Assembly: GCF_000001735.4 (NCBI RefSeq)
Contig: NC_003071.7
Span: 18,265,443-18,329,442 of the forward strand
Direction: 5' to 3'
Source of the DNA: Arabidopsis thaliana
Lineage: Eukaryota; Streptophyta; Magnoliopsida; Brassicales; Brassicaceae
DNA length: 64,000 nucleotides
Shown one piece after another: positions 46,306 to 58,891 of the stretch (the stretch's first letter is position 1; the number at the start of each line of letters is the position of its first letter). The notes under the pieces are model-generated. The model searched no databases. It worked only from the letters and a program-made list of their open reading frames with translations, and was not told the DNA's origin. A program made the translations under genes and the position numbers.

Positions 46306-48836
46306 TTTTATTCTAGGTTTTCAAAATTGATCTTATCGTTTACGTTGTGTTTCAAACTTTTTGTTCTAACTCCGATACGTTTAATTAGGAAACAAAATCC
46401 GTCTTATTAGCTAAGATGACCTTTTAATTAGATTTGGGCCTGCTTTCGAACAATTAATAAAAAGACAATTGTGAAATATAGAGTAAACAACAACTAGTGT
46501 TATAGTGGAGGAAGGCAAAATTCTTAAAGGAATAAAAAAAAAAATTCTTCATACATCACATTGGACATGTATATTGAATGAAAAAAAAAAAGAATCACTG
46601 AACTCCAGTTGACGGTTTTTTTTTTTTTTTTTAATGAACTCCACTCTCTAAATATCTAAATTGATGGATGATATGATTTCTAATTTATGGCCTTTGCATA
46701 TATATATTTGTTTTAAGCAGTTCGCATATGTAGAACAAGTCTCCCAGTCCGCGTAATGGCATTTAATAATGACTACATAGATTTTTTTCCCCCAAATTTA
46801 TGTTATTCACCTGATTTAAAACAAACAAACATACAGCTATTTTTTTTTTTTGGTGGAACAAACATACAGCTATTTATGTAACCATACAGCTATTTATATC
46901 GAATCTCTGAGATTTATGTAACCAAATGCGCCAATTATATCAAATAGTATGGTTTACATTTATAGATTTAAATAAGTTTGACTTCTAAATGGATTGACGT
47001 TAATATAAACAGAATAATTATCAATACTGAAAGTCTGCAACTAATATGACCTCTCCCTATGATCATAGGCTATTGTTTGCAAGAATTAATTAATCAAGGT
47101 CAAAACCACCAAATAGTGGTTTCGTACAAGAATTCACCAAAAAGAGTGATATTGTATAAGTAAAACCAAAATTATCACACTTAGGCCAAAGCAACATCGA
47201 AAGGTGGACTACATAGGCGGTAGGCTTCAAGAATTCACCAAAAAGAGTGGTGTTGTATACTTGTATAAGTACATATATTATATTCTGCTTATTTCAAATT
47301 AAATGTAATTTTGTAGAAATGATCATTATTGCAAATATGTTGTAACGACTAGAAAATAAAACACAGTTCCGTGTGTAAGTTTTCTAAGACCTCTCGATAA
47401 TACTCGAATTCTAATTCGACTCTCCAATTATCTAAATATGTTTTTTTGCAATATAAATAACGACAAATTACGTAATGTCAACGGAGGTTAAATCCACCCT
47501 GTCGCTCTTGTTTGCTTCTTTGGCAAAACAAAAGTCAACTATTATTTTATTTCTTTGCAACTTTCAAATTCTTTATTGTAGGTTTGTATGTCATTTTTGT
47601 ATAAAATATTTCTTTCGTACAAAATAATTACTTAAATAAAAACCAACGAGTACACATTTTTTCTTTGTTTTTAAGCACACAAAGGCATATCTATCCGTGT
47701 CGACACCTCAAACATGTGTAGATGAATGATCTCATGCATATGTAAGTGTCTAAACATAGAGATGAAAATTGATGAGATAGACATTACAAACCTATTTAAG
47801 TGGGGATAGTTTAGAAGGTAACTTTTGGTTTTATTAAAACTAAATTCAAACAAAATTAGCTTATACGAAAATTAATGATCTGCGTCAAGTGGGATCTTCA
47901 TGTTTATTACCTTGGTATAGTTATATATATATATATATAAATTATAAGAAATATGACTTAAAGAGCATCATCAAACCAAAGAAAGTGAAATAAAACTTAT
48001 GATTTGAATTAGGTCGGTTTTCAAGTGACCGTTTCCTGAGTCAGATTTTGACCCCACAAATCGATATAAAATTGCATGCCATTTTAGTTTCCATCTACTA
48101 ATATTGTTATAAGTTATGATAAAGTAAAATTCCACACACGACGTCATTAGCCAAAACAATATAACGGGACTATCAATCATTTGATCATGTAGAGACGCCC
48201 AAACCGTAGATTCATTATTACGGCTTAGACAAAAAATGAAACTAGTAAAAGAAGTGTTTTCAAATAGAATTAGCATCATATTTAATTATTTTTCTACAGA
48301 AACTATAGGGAAGCCAAAAACAGAACAGAACAGACATGCCGACAAATTAAAACTTTCACACACACAGACACATTTGCGACCAAATTAAAGACATATATAT
48401 GGCTCACGCTATCTGTTTAGATATTCTAACTATATGATGTTTGTATAATATTATAGTTTAGATTTATCGTCAGTTGATTAATCACAAATCATAAACACAT
48501 TATTTTATTCCGACTGTAAATTAAAAATTAAACTAAAATGTACTAGTGTAAAATAATAGTGATACACACATAAAACTTTATTTAAATCAAGTTGTTGTTG
48601 TGTGTCATGGAGGCAGGTCCATAGCTGTTTCGTTATACACCTTCTTTGTTATTTCAATATTCAAGTTTGTTGTTAATTTAATGTTATTGACTAACCAACA
48701 ATCCAATATATTTATAATTATCTATATATAAATAACCCGCCGCAGTATTATTCCACGGCATACGAATTATTTTGGTTCAAATTACAGATATCTAAAAAAG
48801 GATCAAATCTTTTCTCAATCGTTTATAGTTTCTTCA
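46306..48836. other. 2.5 kb AT-rich intergenic region upstream of VQ18
   Basis: No gene seen. A 21-bp word, aagaattcaccaaaaagagt, occurs twice with 101-bp spacing (about 47128 and 47229). The word acatacagctattt recurs three times between 46830 and 46900. A (TA)n run is at 47923-47939 and poly-A/T runs are at 46570-46635. The TATA-like tatatttataattatctatatataaata lies 100 bp upstream of the VQ18 start. Confidence 0.5.
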
Positions 48837-49316
48837 ATGGAGATTACTCAATATCAAAGTTTTCATGAAGGTTCGAGTTCTAGGGTTTCCATGAACAGGA
48901 ATTCACAAGTAATATCCAAGATCAAACCCAAGATTCGCATAATCCATATATTTGCACCGGAGGTCATCAAGACCGACGTCAAGAACTTTCGTTCACTCGT
49001 CCAGAGTCTAACCGGGAAACCGGCACCGGGAGAAGCCAAAACCGGTAAAAAGAGAGCCAAATCAAGAATTACGACTCCCCAAGAACCGGTTTGCGATGAT
49101 CATCAGCCGGTCAACAGGCTTTCGGGTTTCACCGGTTTACTAGCAAACGGAGGAAACCACCAGGTGAAAGAAGAGTGGGGATCAGGTGATCAGAGTACTT
49201 CGAACACAAACACGTACTTTGATCTAGAAGGTTTAATTCAAGATGTCGGAGAAGATTACTTCTCTTCGTTTCCCATGAGATCCTCTTCTTCTTCACAAGT
49301 CGAAGGTTTCATCTTC

Positions 49317-49368
<52 letters not shown>

Positions 49369-49403
49369 CCAACTTCGATACAAAGGCTCATAATTCGTCT
49401 TAA
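48837..49403 (+). CDS. VQ18: VQ-motif protein
   Basis: Intronless, 188 aa. VQ proteins are plant transcription co-regulators that bind group I/IIc WRKY factors. The VQ motif is FRSLVQSLTG at residues 51-60, preceded by a basic/hydrophobic stretch (KPKIRIIHIFAPEVIKTD), a usual context for this class. A basic patch (KTGKKRAKSR) may be a nuclear signal. Ends with an asparagine run of about 17 residues encoded by pure AAC triplets, then TNFDTKAHNSS. Symbol from memory. Family role is stress and defence signalling. Confidence 0.85.
49316..49370 (+). repeat. AAC trinucleotide microsatellite in the VQ18 coding region
   Basis: Uninterrupted AAC triplets from 49317 to 49367 encode about 17 Asn near the C-terminus. 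Pure repeats of this length are mutable, so the protein length is likely to vary between accessions. Confidence 0.95.
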
Positions 49404-51230
49404 TTAATAACAGATTAATTTCTAGGGTTTTCAATCTTATTGATTCTGCAAATCGCATTTGGTGAGATGAGATCTAATCGCAACGATAAGGTCATATTTT
49501 GTGGGAGAAAAAAGGCATAGAAGTTGTATATAGATATAACAAATGGGTATGATGAGAGACATAAACTTTTGGCGGGACTGACTTTGCCAAGGTTGAGAGT
49601 TGTGATGAAGAGAGTTTAATCTACGTGCAGCCCTTCTAGGAGAAGTGGCTGTATCTAATTAAGATGTGGTCGGTCAAAAAAGCCCTAGTTTTATTATGTA
49701 ACTTCATTGATGTGCTATTATTGGATGTGTATTAATTCTTTGGTGTGCAGATAAATGTGATGATTGCTGTACTTTAATTTTGGGGAAAAAGTTTGTATGG
49801 AATTAGAACAAGGATCGACTTGTTTTCGATATAGATACTCTGATTGATTGTGTATATTGAATATCGATACTTACATAACGGTTATTCGGTTAAAGTACAG
49901 TTACACTAATTAAATTAAACTGTAAGTTAACAAGAATATTCTGGCTCAAGCTAAATTATTTTTTTTATTATTATTGTTTACTAATCTTTTGTTACAAATG
50001 TTGAAAATGATATTTATTATACATGTAGTACTTCAACTAAAATAAATAACGTGTTTTCATATTTGATGTACGTGTATAATATATCATTTTCAACAGTGAG
50101 TAATATTAACCCTTTTATCAAAATAAAGTAAAACAAAATGATATAACCTATCAACAAAATGCAAAGAAAATTGATCCGAACCGAATATAGCCGTAACGGT
50201 ACACCAAAATTGTTTTGAGATTTTAGTGTCCGTTGACCTTTTCATATAAAGCCAAATTATTCGGTCTGGTTTCCAAAAGAACGAAAAGGTATATGATTAC
50301 GGTTTACTCCCTTGCTTCTGTGTTTTGGTTTAGTTTGGTTTACCTTCTCAAAGTTCTCGAACGTCAACATTTATTTTATCTTATTTTGTAAGGTTCTGCA
50401 CATGTTATACTTATTAATTAGTCTACTTTTTCAGGCATTGGGATTATTTGTTTTAGTCTAAATCGGTTTTGGTTGCATAATATTGGATGAAAACATTGTA
50501 AAGGACAATTTCAAACCTGACTTTTCTAGATTTGGAAACGTTCCGGCTGCTTGAAAAGCTCACATAAATATTAGTATGATTTCTTAAACCAAAAATAAAT
50601 GATGATTATCAACAATACCGTAAATAAGGCAAAGGAAATAAATGATGATTATCAACAATTGCCGAAAATAACCACACCGGTACACCGAAATTGTTTTTGA
50701 GATTCATAAAACCGGAATAATACGCCTAAAGGTTATTTTCTCCAATACCGGTTTAGTTTGGTTTGCCTTCTCAAAGTACTCGAAGGTCAAAATTGGAATT
50801 TAGTAATAAACCTGCTCCAGCTATATACAAATGTCATTTGCTCACCTTTCGCCGATTGATTTTGTACATCACACGCAGACGCAGCTTTTAGTATTTTTTT
50901 CAACAATCGCTTTTTTTTTTCTCGATCTCCGTGAAGCTCTCGAATCTCTGGTATGTTTCTTCGCTTCTTCATAGTGTTTCTCATTTCCTTTTGGTCTTCC
51001 ATAATTTTCGGAGAATCTAGTCCTGTTTTTCTCTTCTTCTGGAATCTGAATTCGCCGGTGAATTCCGCTGATCGAATCTCTGAGTTTTGTTGAATTATTT
51101 GATTCGGCGATAAAACTTTTTTTGTTTGTTTCTGATTTTGGTGAGTGTTGATTGCTTGAGTTTTTTCACGGATCGATTTGTTTTGAGAATTGGGTGGATA
51201 CTGTCTGTCACAGGTTTTGAGTTTTGGAGA
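49404..51230. other. Spacer and promoter of citrate synthase, with a diverged direct repeat
   Basis: Two related blocks lie at about 50190-50372 and 50675-50790: both contain cggtacaccaaaattgttt-like sequence and gtttagtttggttt followed by ccttctcaaag and ctcgaa, separated by unrelated AT-rich DNA. The word aaatgatgattatcaacaat is duplicated at 50596 and 50640. The CSY4 leader has a probable 5' UTR intron (donor ctctg|gtatgt near 50950; acceptor cacag near 51213). A 203-codon antisense frame over the leader is not credible. Confidence 0.6.
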
Positions 51231-54200
51231 ATGGTGTTTTTCCGCAGCGTATCGGCCTTTACTAGGCTGAGGTCTCGCGTCGTAAGTATTTGAAAATTTT
51301 GTTTCCAGTTTTGTGTTTGTTCTCGTTTGATCTCGCTGGTTCATGCTAATCGATTGATTGGTGATCGAATCTATGTAAGCAGGGCCAACAATCTTCACTC
51401 AGCAATTCTGTCAGATGGATTCAGATGCAGAGCTCTACCGACCTGGTAAATCATCTCCGTTGCTTCGTACTTTCGTGTGTGATCGTGATCATGTAGTTTT
51501 CATGATCATGATCATATGTAAGTTTAATATTGGTTTGGGATCTGCTGCTTGTGGGGTCTTTGTTCATTTTGTTTAAATGGTGGCAATGCAGGACCTGAAG
51601 TCGCAGCTGCAAGAGTTAATTCCGGAACAGCAGGTTAGATTAGACTCTGTTTGCTTTAAATGAAAATTTGTGTTGTTGACTTTTTTTTTTCATTGAATGT
51701 GTGTATTATTTGTTATGTTAGCTGAGATTGTTAAGTTAAGAAGGCAGGCTAGTTGTAGTGAATCTCTTTGCTTTTCTAGTTTCCTCTTTTCTCACAAGAA
51801 TTTTCCAATTTCAGGACCGTCTGAAGAAACTGAAGTCAGAACATGGGAAGGTCCAACTGGGAAACATCACTGTTGATATGGTAGAAACAATCATGATTTT
51901 CACGTTTTTGGTTTGTTTATATGATTTTCACCTTCCATTGCATAACTCATCATAATCCCCTTTGAAATAAAGGTTATTGGTGGAATGAGAGGGATGACTG
52001 GATTGCTTTGGGAAACCTCATTGCTTGACCCGGAAGAGGTACTGTATAACTCTCTGTATATAGTTACAATAGCTTGGTTAGATCCTAGATATAGAATATA
52101 TCAAATGCTCCTCCTTCCTGTTCTAAGGCTGTTGATGCAATTATCTTATCATTATTTCAGGGTATTCGCTTTAGGGGATTGTCGATTCCTGAGTGCCAGA
52201 AAGTATTACCTACTGCCCAGTCTGGAGCTGAACCATTACCGGAGGGTCTTTTGTGGCTTCTCTTAACTGGAAAGGTGTGGCTCTTCTGTACATTATTATA
52301 AGTTGGTTCTGGATATGTCCAGTCGATTAGTTTTCCTCAATAGATTATCTTATGATATCCTTTTTTACCCTTTTTCGTATAGGTACCTAGCAAAGAGCAA
52401 GTTGAAGCACTGTCGAAAGACTTGGCGAACCGTGCTGCTGTGCCAGGTTTGGATATTACCTTTTTCGCTCTGGCTGTTGCAAATAAAGGAGTCTGTTTAT
52501 TGGCTCATTCAAACTTGTTTGACATCAATGCTTACAAGAAATTGCTTAACAGAAATGAAATAAATTTGTGGGTTTTGTGTTATACTTTCATTCATTCTTA
52601 ACTTGTATCCAATTTTTATACAGATTATGTGTACAATGCCATCGATGCTCTGCCTTCCACAGCTCATCCAATGACTCAATTTGCTAGCGGTGTTATGGCC
52701 CTCCAGGTGTGGTTCTCTAAACTCGTATTGTTGTTTCTGTTCTTCTTGTGATAAGCGTTGGAAACTTATTGTTTTTTTTGGCTATAAGTAAACAATTTTC
52801 AGCAGAATGATAATTTTCTTTACCTAATATCCAGGTGCAAAGTGAGTTTCAAAAGGCATATGAGAATGGAATTCATAAGTCAAAGTATGCTTTTGGGGTT
52901 CTGATTTAGTTCATGATAGCGTTTCATATTAGCTGGCATCATAACAAAGATTTTTTCTTCCAGGTTCTGGGAGCCAACATATGAGGATTGCCTCAACCTG
53001 ATTGCTCGTGTTCCTGTTGTAGCTGCATATGTTTATCGAAGGTTAGTGAAGACTCTTTTTGTACTCTTTTTCATGTTTCTTGTAGCTTCTGGATTTTCGG
53101 CAATGATTTTTTTTTTATTGGAAAATTTGCCATCTCTTGTTTTTGCTTTGTATTGACTGTTGACCTTTTCCATGCATCATTGCAGGATGTATAAGAATGG
53201 TGATTCCATTCCCTCAGATAAATCTTTGGATTATGGTGCAAATTTTTCCCACATGTTGGGATTTGATGATGAAAAGGTGAAAGAGCTCATGAGGCTTTAC
53301 ATCACCATCCACAGGTCTGTATTAATTTTCGTCACCCATGCATGTCTCCTTAAATAAGCTTAATTATCTTGTAAATTTGTTTGTTCTTTTTAAGACTTTA
53401 AATAGACCTTTGTATAACATTTTGCTTTTCTACTATTTTTTGCTCTAGTGATCATGAAGGTGGAAATGTTAGTGCTCACACTGGTCACCTGGTATGTATA
53501 TACTCTCCATGTGTCAATTTTAAAGGATTGACCTACCTGAAGTTTCTAATGGTTCTTTTGCTAAAAATTCTTGTTCATGTAGGTTGGTAGTGCACTTTCA
53601 GACCCATATCTGTCATTTGCAGCTGCATTAAATGGTTTAGCTGGGCCACTCCATGGTTTGGCTAATCAGGTATCCTCCCTTGTCTATATCTTGAATAAGT
53701 CTTAAATCTTCAATCTACAATAGAGCTTCGTAAGTGGCTTTTTGTATTTTATCTAGGTAGGTTGTGATAGTTTGATGATACAACCATAAATTGGAGAAAA
53801 CAAATTCTTAGTCTTTTTTTATTATTGTTTCAACAGGAAGTTTTGCTTTGGATCAAATCAGTCGTAGAGGAATGTGGAGAAGATATATCAAAAGAACAGT
53901 TGAAAGAATATGTTTGGAAAACATTAAACAGTGGCAAGGTAAAAACAGGAAATTCCTCTGCCTTGACATTCTTTACTTTCTGGTCTTGTACCTGAATCCC
54001 ACTTTTGAAGCCAGCCAACAAGACTGATGGAGCATGCGAAAATGAATTAACATCTTGTCTACTAGTCATCATAATAGGCTAATATTTCAATTTATTGTGT
54101 GATACTGTTATGGGTCCTCTTATTTACGACCTCATAGTTTGGTCAGTTGCTCTAACTGCTCCTAGTAAGTAATACTGCCATAAGAGCTTTGGATCCTGTT

Positions 54201-55082
54201 TTTCCCTATCCTAGTTTACCTTGTGGATGTAATGTTACAAGGATAGTCTAATGATGATCTATTGACGAGTCTTGTTTTGTCTCTAGGTTATTCCGGGATA
54301 TGGTCACGGTGTTCTGCGCAATACTGATCCAAGATATGTATGCCAAAGAGAATTTGCCTTGAAGCATCTACCTGACGACCCTCTTTTCCAGCTGGTACTT
54401 TTTTTCTTTCTCTTTTCTCTTTTCTGTTCGGTTCTCAAAATTCTATCAATGTTCAGTAGCTAACAAAATCCTTCCAACTCTGTAGGTGTCAAAGCTTTAT
54501 GAAGTTGTGCCTCCTGTTCTCACTGAGCTTGGAAAGGTAGTATCTCTATCCTTCGTTTACCATGGTGATCCTTCAATATTCCACCAACAACTCCACAACA
54601 CCTTACCTACATGCTAGGGGCTTATGAATCTCTTGCGAATCAATTTTTTATTTACTTGCGAATCCGATGATGGCTTGTTACAGGTGAAGAACCCGTGGCC
54701 AAATGTTGATGCTCACAGTGGGGTCTTGCTGAACCACTATGGTCTAACCGAAGCAAGGTAAGAAGTAGACACCTCCTTCAAGTATCATTGAGCCTTAGGA
54801 TAGCACTCAAATATAATATCTGTGCGTTTTATAGGTACTACACCGTGCTCTTTGGTGTTTCAAGGAGTCTTGGCATCTGCTCTCAGGTAACATATATATA
54901 TTTACACATTACGCCTTTGTTACTACATAACATTTAAAACAGAACTCATATGCTCTCCATTCTCATTTGTGTTTAATTCACAGCTTATATGGGACCGAGC
55001 TCTTGGACTTGCACTTGAGAGGCCAAAGAGTGTTACCATGGACTGGCTTGAAGCCCATTGTAAGAAAGCTTCATCTGCTTAA
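51231..55082 (+). CDS. CSY4: Citrate synthase 4, mitochondrial
   Basis: Condenses acetyl-CoA and oxaloacetate to citrate in the mitochondrial TCA cycle. Nineteen coding exons: 51231-51281, 51380-51445, 51592-51633, 51815-51880, 51973-52038, 52161-52274, 52383-52446, 52624-52706, 52835-52884, 52964-53041, 53186-53314, 53449-53491, 53583-53669, 53837-53938, 54287-54394, 54486-54536, 54684-54757, 54835-54886, 54984-55082; 474 aa. The N-terminus [17 protein letters not shown] is a typical presequence. Active-site blocks: [10 protein letters not shown] and [13 protein letters not shown] (His), [10 protein letters not shown] (Asp). The family's usual length is about 440-475. Exon 2 has a tandem acceptor (AAGCAG), so Gln18 may be optional. 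Housekeeping gene. Confidence 0.95.
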
Positions 55083-55412
55083 GTCACCACCGAGTCCTGA
55101 GTTGTCGCACTCTCTCGTGTTTCAACAAAAGTCATTCTCTTCCACACTGGATAGCTTTTTTTGTTTTTACCTTCTATTGACAGAAGAAACATTTGTTCAT
55201 GTAGAAATTGTTCCTGAGAAACACATGCTTGGTGCAAATTTGCATTTCCGGGAAACTCGTGATAATAAATAAACAGTTGTATTCAGTTTGCGTAAAAATC
55301 AAACATCAATATCACTCATGAATTAAAGCTTATCTTGGTTTTGATATACATAAAAGAAACAAGACTGCAAAATAGAAAACTTCGACATGAGTTTATCAAA
55401 AAGAAAATGGGA
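55083..55412. other. Convergent 3' flanks
   Basis: 330 bp between the stops of citrate synthase (+) and the small coiled-coil gene (-). 3' UTR-like, nothing else seen. Confidence 0.6.
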
Positions 55413-56142
55413 TTAAGAGCTGCTGGTATTGTCGGTAGTAGTCTCCTTGTTAGAAAGGTCATCATCATCAGCAAGAGAGGCTGTGAAGTTGAGTCTCTCT
55501 TCGGCGCCGGCAGTGATAACCGGCATCCAAACATCAGCTGTGCCGCTAAGAAGCGTCTGAACCTGTGGATCAGAAGCTATAGCTGATGATATCATCTCAT
55601 CCACATCATCTAACTTTGCTGATAACTTGTCCAATTCCTTAGCTATCTCCACCTGAAAACACAAACAATCACACACAAAGCCTCAGATTTACATTACAAT
55701 GTGTACCAGATATATGAGTGAACACAGGATACAGACCTCATTGAGGTGTTGAGCAGACTTTGATGGCACTTTAGTGACTTCTAAACCAAGAGCTTCAATC
55801 TTAGAACGTAGCTCAACCTCTTCTGTATTTGTCAATGATTCTACCTAAGAAACAAAAATCATCAGTAGGCAACAAAATCATCTGTATTTGTCAATGTTGT
55901 AGTAACAATTAGTGTCCATTAACAACAATATCAAAAAGCTCTTGCCCTTTTATTTTTTTGACGAATTAGACAGAAAAAGGGAAATTTGACGAATAGAAGC
56001 GGCTCGTAATTGAAACGAAAATCAAAATCAAGAGGAAACGAATTTCAACAGATCGTTAACGAATTAAAAAGAAAAGCGAAACCTGTTGAAGAAGACCCGA
56101 AAGAAGCTGAAAGAGCTGCTCGTCGGGTTTACCCTCCGCCAT
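55413..56142 (-). CDS. Small acidic coiled-coil protein, unrecognised function
   Basis: Three exons: 56142-56083, 55844-55737, 55652-55413; 135 aa. The N-terminus is MAEGKPDEQLFQLLSGLLQQ; residues 21-85 are helical with heptad leucines and many Glu/Lys (LRSKIEALGLEV, EIAKELDKLSAKLDDVDEMI); then a conserved-looking patch (SGTADVWMPVITAGAEE) and a Ser/Thr/Asp tail. Intron phases are 0 and 0. No enzymatic motif. I do not recognise the family; the short helical shape suits an adaptor or complex subunit, which is a guess. Both boundaries and the stop were checked. Confidence 0.7.
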
Positions 56143-56659
56143 ATCTCTCTGTGATCTCTCTTGAGTTATTTTATAATCAAAATAATCAATTTTAATTACT
56201 GCTCCTGAATTCTGAATTTCTGATGATGATGATGATTCCTTCGTGTGATCGTGTGATTTAAATCTGATACTACTAGTTTGGGTAAACAGACGACGAATCA
56301 ACGAAGCGGCGCGTGTGAATCTCACGCGATAGTGTTTTTTTAATTGTTTGTTTTGTATCTCTGACGTGGTTTTTGACTTTTTGCTATTCGGCGGATCAAC
56401 AATTAAATAATGATACAAATCTTTTTTTGGTTCTGTTTGGGTTTCTGAAGGTCAATGTTTATCATCGATTAGTGGTAATTTTCAACTTTATGTAATGATT
56501 AGAACAAATAAAGTCAAAAGGCTTTTTATTCAAAAGGAAAATAATTAACAAACATGAAAGCTTGCAACAACAATTCAATGAAAAAAGAACGTCCAAACAA
56601 CAAAAGAGTTTCAAAGCATTAAGAATCCGAGATAACTTGATAGAAACGTAAACAAGTTT
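56143..56659. other. Spacer: leader of the coiled-coil gene and 3' flank of the first DC1 gene
   Basis: No gene seen; AT-rich, with a gatgatgatgatg run at 56222-56234. Confidence 0.5.
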
Positions 56660-57412
56660 TTAGATCAACTTGAGACAAGCCTTTCTCGCTTTCTTAGCAA
56701 TCTTAGCTCTTTGCATCTCCATATGTAACTCTATCTGCATCTTCTCCATCTCTCTTTGAGCTTCCAACATTGCAGCTAACTCCGATGCCGCTGAGCCCCT
56801 TCCTCCTTTATTCCCACCACTCTTTGTGTTTCCTCTTGCACTTCCTCCTCCTCTTTTTGGCTCTTCTTCTTCTGCTTCTTCTTCCTCTACCGCGCAAGAA
56901 TGTAAATGCGTGCCATAATCACATTCCTTGCAATAATACGACCAGAGATTATCTGGAACAGTCTCTTGGCAAACATCACAGTTAAAGATCAAACCGTTCT
57001 GGTAAGGAGAACGGTAGAGCAATGTGAGTGGATGTGCGTGTCCTTCACGCTCCACGGACTCAGGCATGGACACACATCCAACATGAACATCGTACTGGCA
57101 GATAGAGCAGTTGTAAGTGAATCCGGATCCATACTCACCGCACGCATCACACGTGTAAGTTGACTCGTAAGGTGGGGAATACAGCAGTATCAAAGGGTGA
57201 TCCGGGTGAGCCTTGTGACGAGTCTCACGTGGAAGCTCAAAACATGACTTGTGCAAGAAGTAATCGCATTCTGACTTTGTGCATTTGAAAGCTGCACCTA
57301 TCAGGTCGAGGTCGCAACCAGAGCAAATGATCTCTTCTTCAACTTGGGCCTTGTGACTGCGCAATGGATGGTTGTGGCTCGGATGCCTCACCGACGGTTT
57401 TCTTGCGGCCAT
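56660..57412 (-). CDS. DC1 (divergent C1) zinc-finger protein, cysteine/histidine-rich
   Basis: Intronless, 250 aa. Three DC1-type modules: residues about 10-60 ([31 protein letters not shown]), 67-118 ([34 protein letters not shown]) and 125-180 ([30 protein letters not shown]). These are Zn-binding folds related to the phorbol ester C1 domain, plant-specific in this tandem form. After them an acidic run, a Gly/Arg-rich linker and a C-terminal amphipathic helix ([22 protein letters not shown]). The plant role is not well defined; several members are stress-responsive. Paralogous to the four DC1 genes to its right. Confidence 0.9.
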   Translation of the reverse strand: MAARKPSVRHPSHNHPLRSHKAQVEEEIICSGCDLDLIGAAFKCTKSECDYFLHKSCFELPRETRHKAHPDHPLILLYSPPYESTYTCDACGEYGSGFTYNCSICQYDVHVGCVSMPESVEREGHAHPLTLLYRSPYQNGLIFNCDVCQETVPDNLWSYYCKECDYGTHLHSCAVEEEEAEEEEPKRGGGSARGNTKSGGNKGGRGSAASELAAMLEAQREMEKMQIELHMEMQRAKIAKKARKACLKLI

Positions 57413-58147
57413 GATGGCTAATATCTTCTTCTTCTTTCTTCTTCTTTTTGTGTGTTTGTTATTGTTTTCGTGATTCTTATTAAGCTAAGGGATTTGAGAG
57501 TATATATTTATAGTAAAAATAGTAAGACGACTTTTGATAATGAGTCTTCTTTAGGGTGAAGTAGTGATGTGTTTTGGTTTGACTATTTTACCAAGTTGTG
57601 TAGCTTATATACTAACTATATTGGGACAAAAATGTCAGTACGCGCTTTGATGATGGTGAGATATATACAAGATTGATTCTCATTTGGAATTCAAAGTCAA
57701 GTGGTGGAATTATTCTTCATGATCCCATCCATCACGCCGTCTAGTTTTATTGTAACCTATAAATTATAAACTGATTCAATAGCTAATTGTAATTAAATAG
57801 TATTATAAACTTTTGAATTATCATATATATGAACAATAGAGTTGACATAATGAAGGATATGAGGTCAATTACGCTGGGTCTCTAGTTAATGCATAATATT
57901 GTCTTCAAGTAATCTAAAGAAACAAACTCGAAATTACGATTTTATTATGTGGAAAATGTATATAACGTCATCTATAATTAACTTCTATATTAGGGTACAG
58001 AGATTGACTTGGATAGTTGAGAAAAATACTTACAACATATCACACGAGAAAACAAAATTTTCAAAAGAAAGAACAATCACAAGCTTCATTATTATTATTC
58101 AAAATAAAATAAAATCATTGTATCAAATTGATCACTCGTTTATTCGA
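57413..58147. other. Spacer between the first and second DC1 genes
   Basis: Promoter of the 56660 gene at the left and 3' flank of the 58148 gene at the right; nothing else recognised. Confidence 0.5.
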
Positions 58148-58891
58148 TCAATAATAATATCTCCGCTTTGGACTATCCCATAAATCGAGTATAGCATTAT
58201 TAGTGTCGTTTCTAATACGTGCCTCGAGCTGTAACGCCGCCATCTCATCTTGAGCCTTCATCAACGATTTCATCCTTGAAACCGCAGAGCTCGCTTCTCC
58301 TTCTTCCCTACCTCCTCCTCTTTTCTCTGACTCATGATCTTCATAGACCGCGCAAGAATGCACATGCGTCCCATAATCACACTCTTTGCAGTAATAAACC
58401 CAAAGATTTTCCGACATTTTTTCTTCACAAACATCACATATGAACTTAGCACCGTCCTCACGACCTTTGCATGGTGTGTTGTAGAGAAGCGTGAGTGGGT
58501 GTTCGTGATCTTCGCGCTCCACGGTCTCAGGGATAAAAGCACATCCGACATGAACATCATATTGACATTCAGAACAATTGTAAGTGAAACCAGATCCGTA
58601 CTCACCGCATGCGTCGCATGTGTAAGACTGACCGTACGGTGGGGAATGAAGCAGGGTCAAAGAGTGGTTTGGGTGAGACTTGTGATTGGTTTCACGAGGT
58701 AGGTCGAAACATGACTTGTGCAAGAAGTAATCACAATCTGACTTCATACACTTGAAAGCTTGTCCGGTTAGCTCGAGCTCGCATCCAGAGCAAACGACCT
58801 CATCTTCGTCTCGAGCTTTAAAGACACGCAGCGGATGGTTGTGACTCGCGTGCCTCACGGATGGGCGATTAACAGGTTTTCTTGAAGCCAT
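58148..58891 (-). CDS. DC1 zinc-finger protein (intact minus-strand member of the duplicated pair)
   Basis: Intronless, 247 aa. Modules as in the neighbour: [20 protein letters not shown] with CSGCELEL and [26 protein letters not shown] with [15 protein letters not shown] and [22 protein letters not shown] with [20 protein letters not shown] and [10 protein letters not shown]; then a charged Gly/Glu linker and a coiled tail ([21 protein letters not shown]). It is highly similar along its full length to the copy at 60369, and shares a divergent promoter with the + gene at 59430. No lesion seen. Confidence 0.9.
   Translation of the reverse strand: MASRKPVNRPSVRHASHNHPLRVFKARDEDEVVCSGCELELTGQAFKCMKSDCDYFLHKSCFDLPRETNHKSHPNHSLTLLHSPPYGQSYTCDACGEYGSGFTYNCSECQYDVHVGCAFIPETVEREDHEHPLTLLYNTPCKGREDGAKFICDVCEEKMSENLWVYYCKECDYGTHVHSCAVYEDHESEKRGGGREEGEASSAVSRMKSLMKAQDEMAALQLEARIRNDTNNAILDLWDSPKRRYYY

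Noticed and set aside
47923-47939. (TA)n run as a promoter element
   Set aside because: It is a simple dinucleotide repeat nearly 1 kb from any gene start.
48837-49403. VQ18 asparagine run as evidence of a prion-like retro-derived gene
   Set aside because: A simple coding microsatellite explains it.
50787-51398. 203-codon minus-strand open frame over the citrate synthase leader
   Set aside because: It is antisense to the CSY4 first exons and 5' UTR intron, with no domain; low-complexity Gln/Lys/Asn composition.
53670-53836. Possible second U12 intron in citrate synthase (donor GTATCCTC)
   Set aside because: No CCTTAAC branch site near the 3' end and a normal polypyrimidine tract, so it is a U2 intron.
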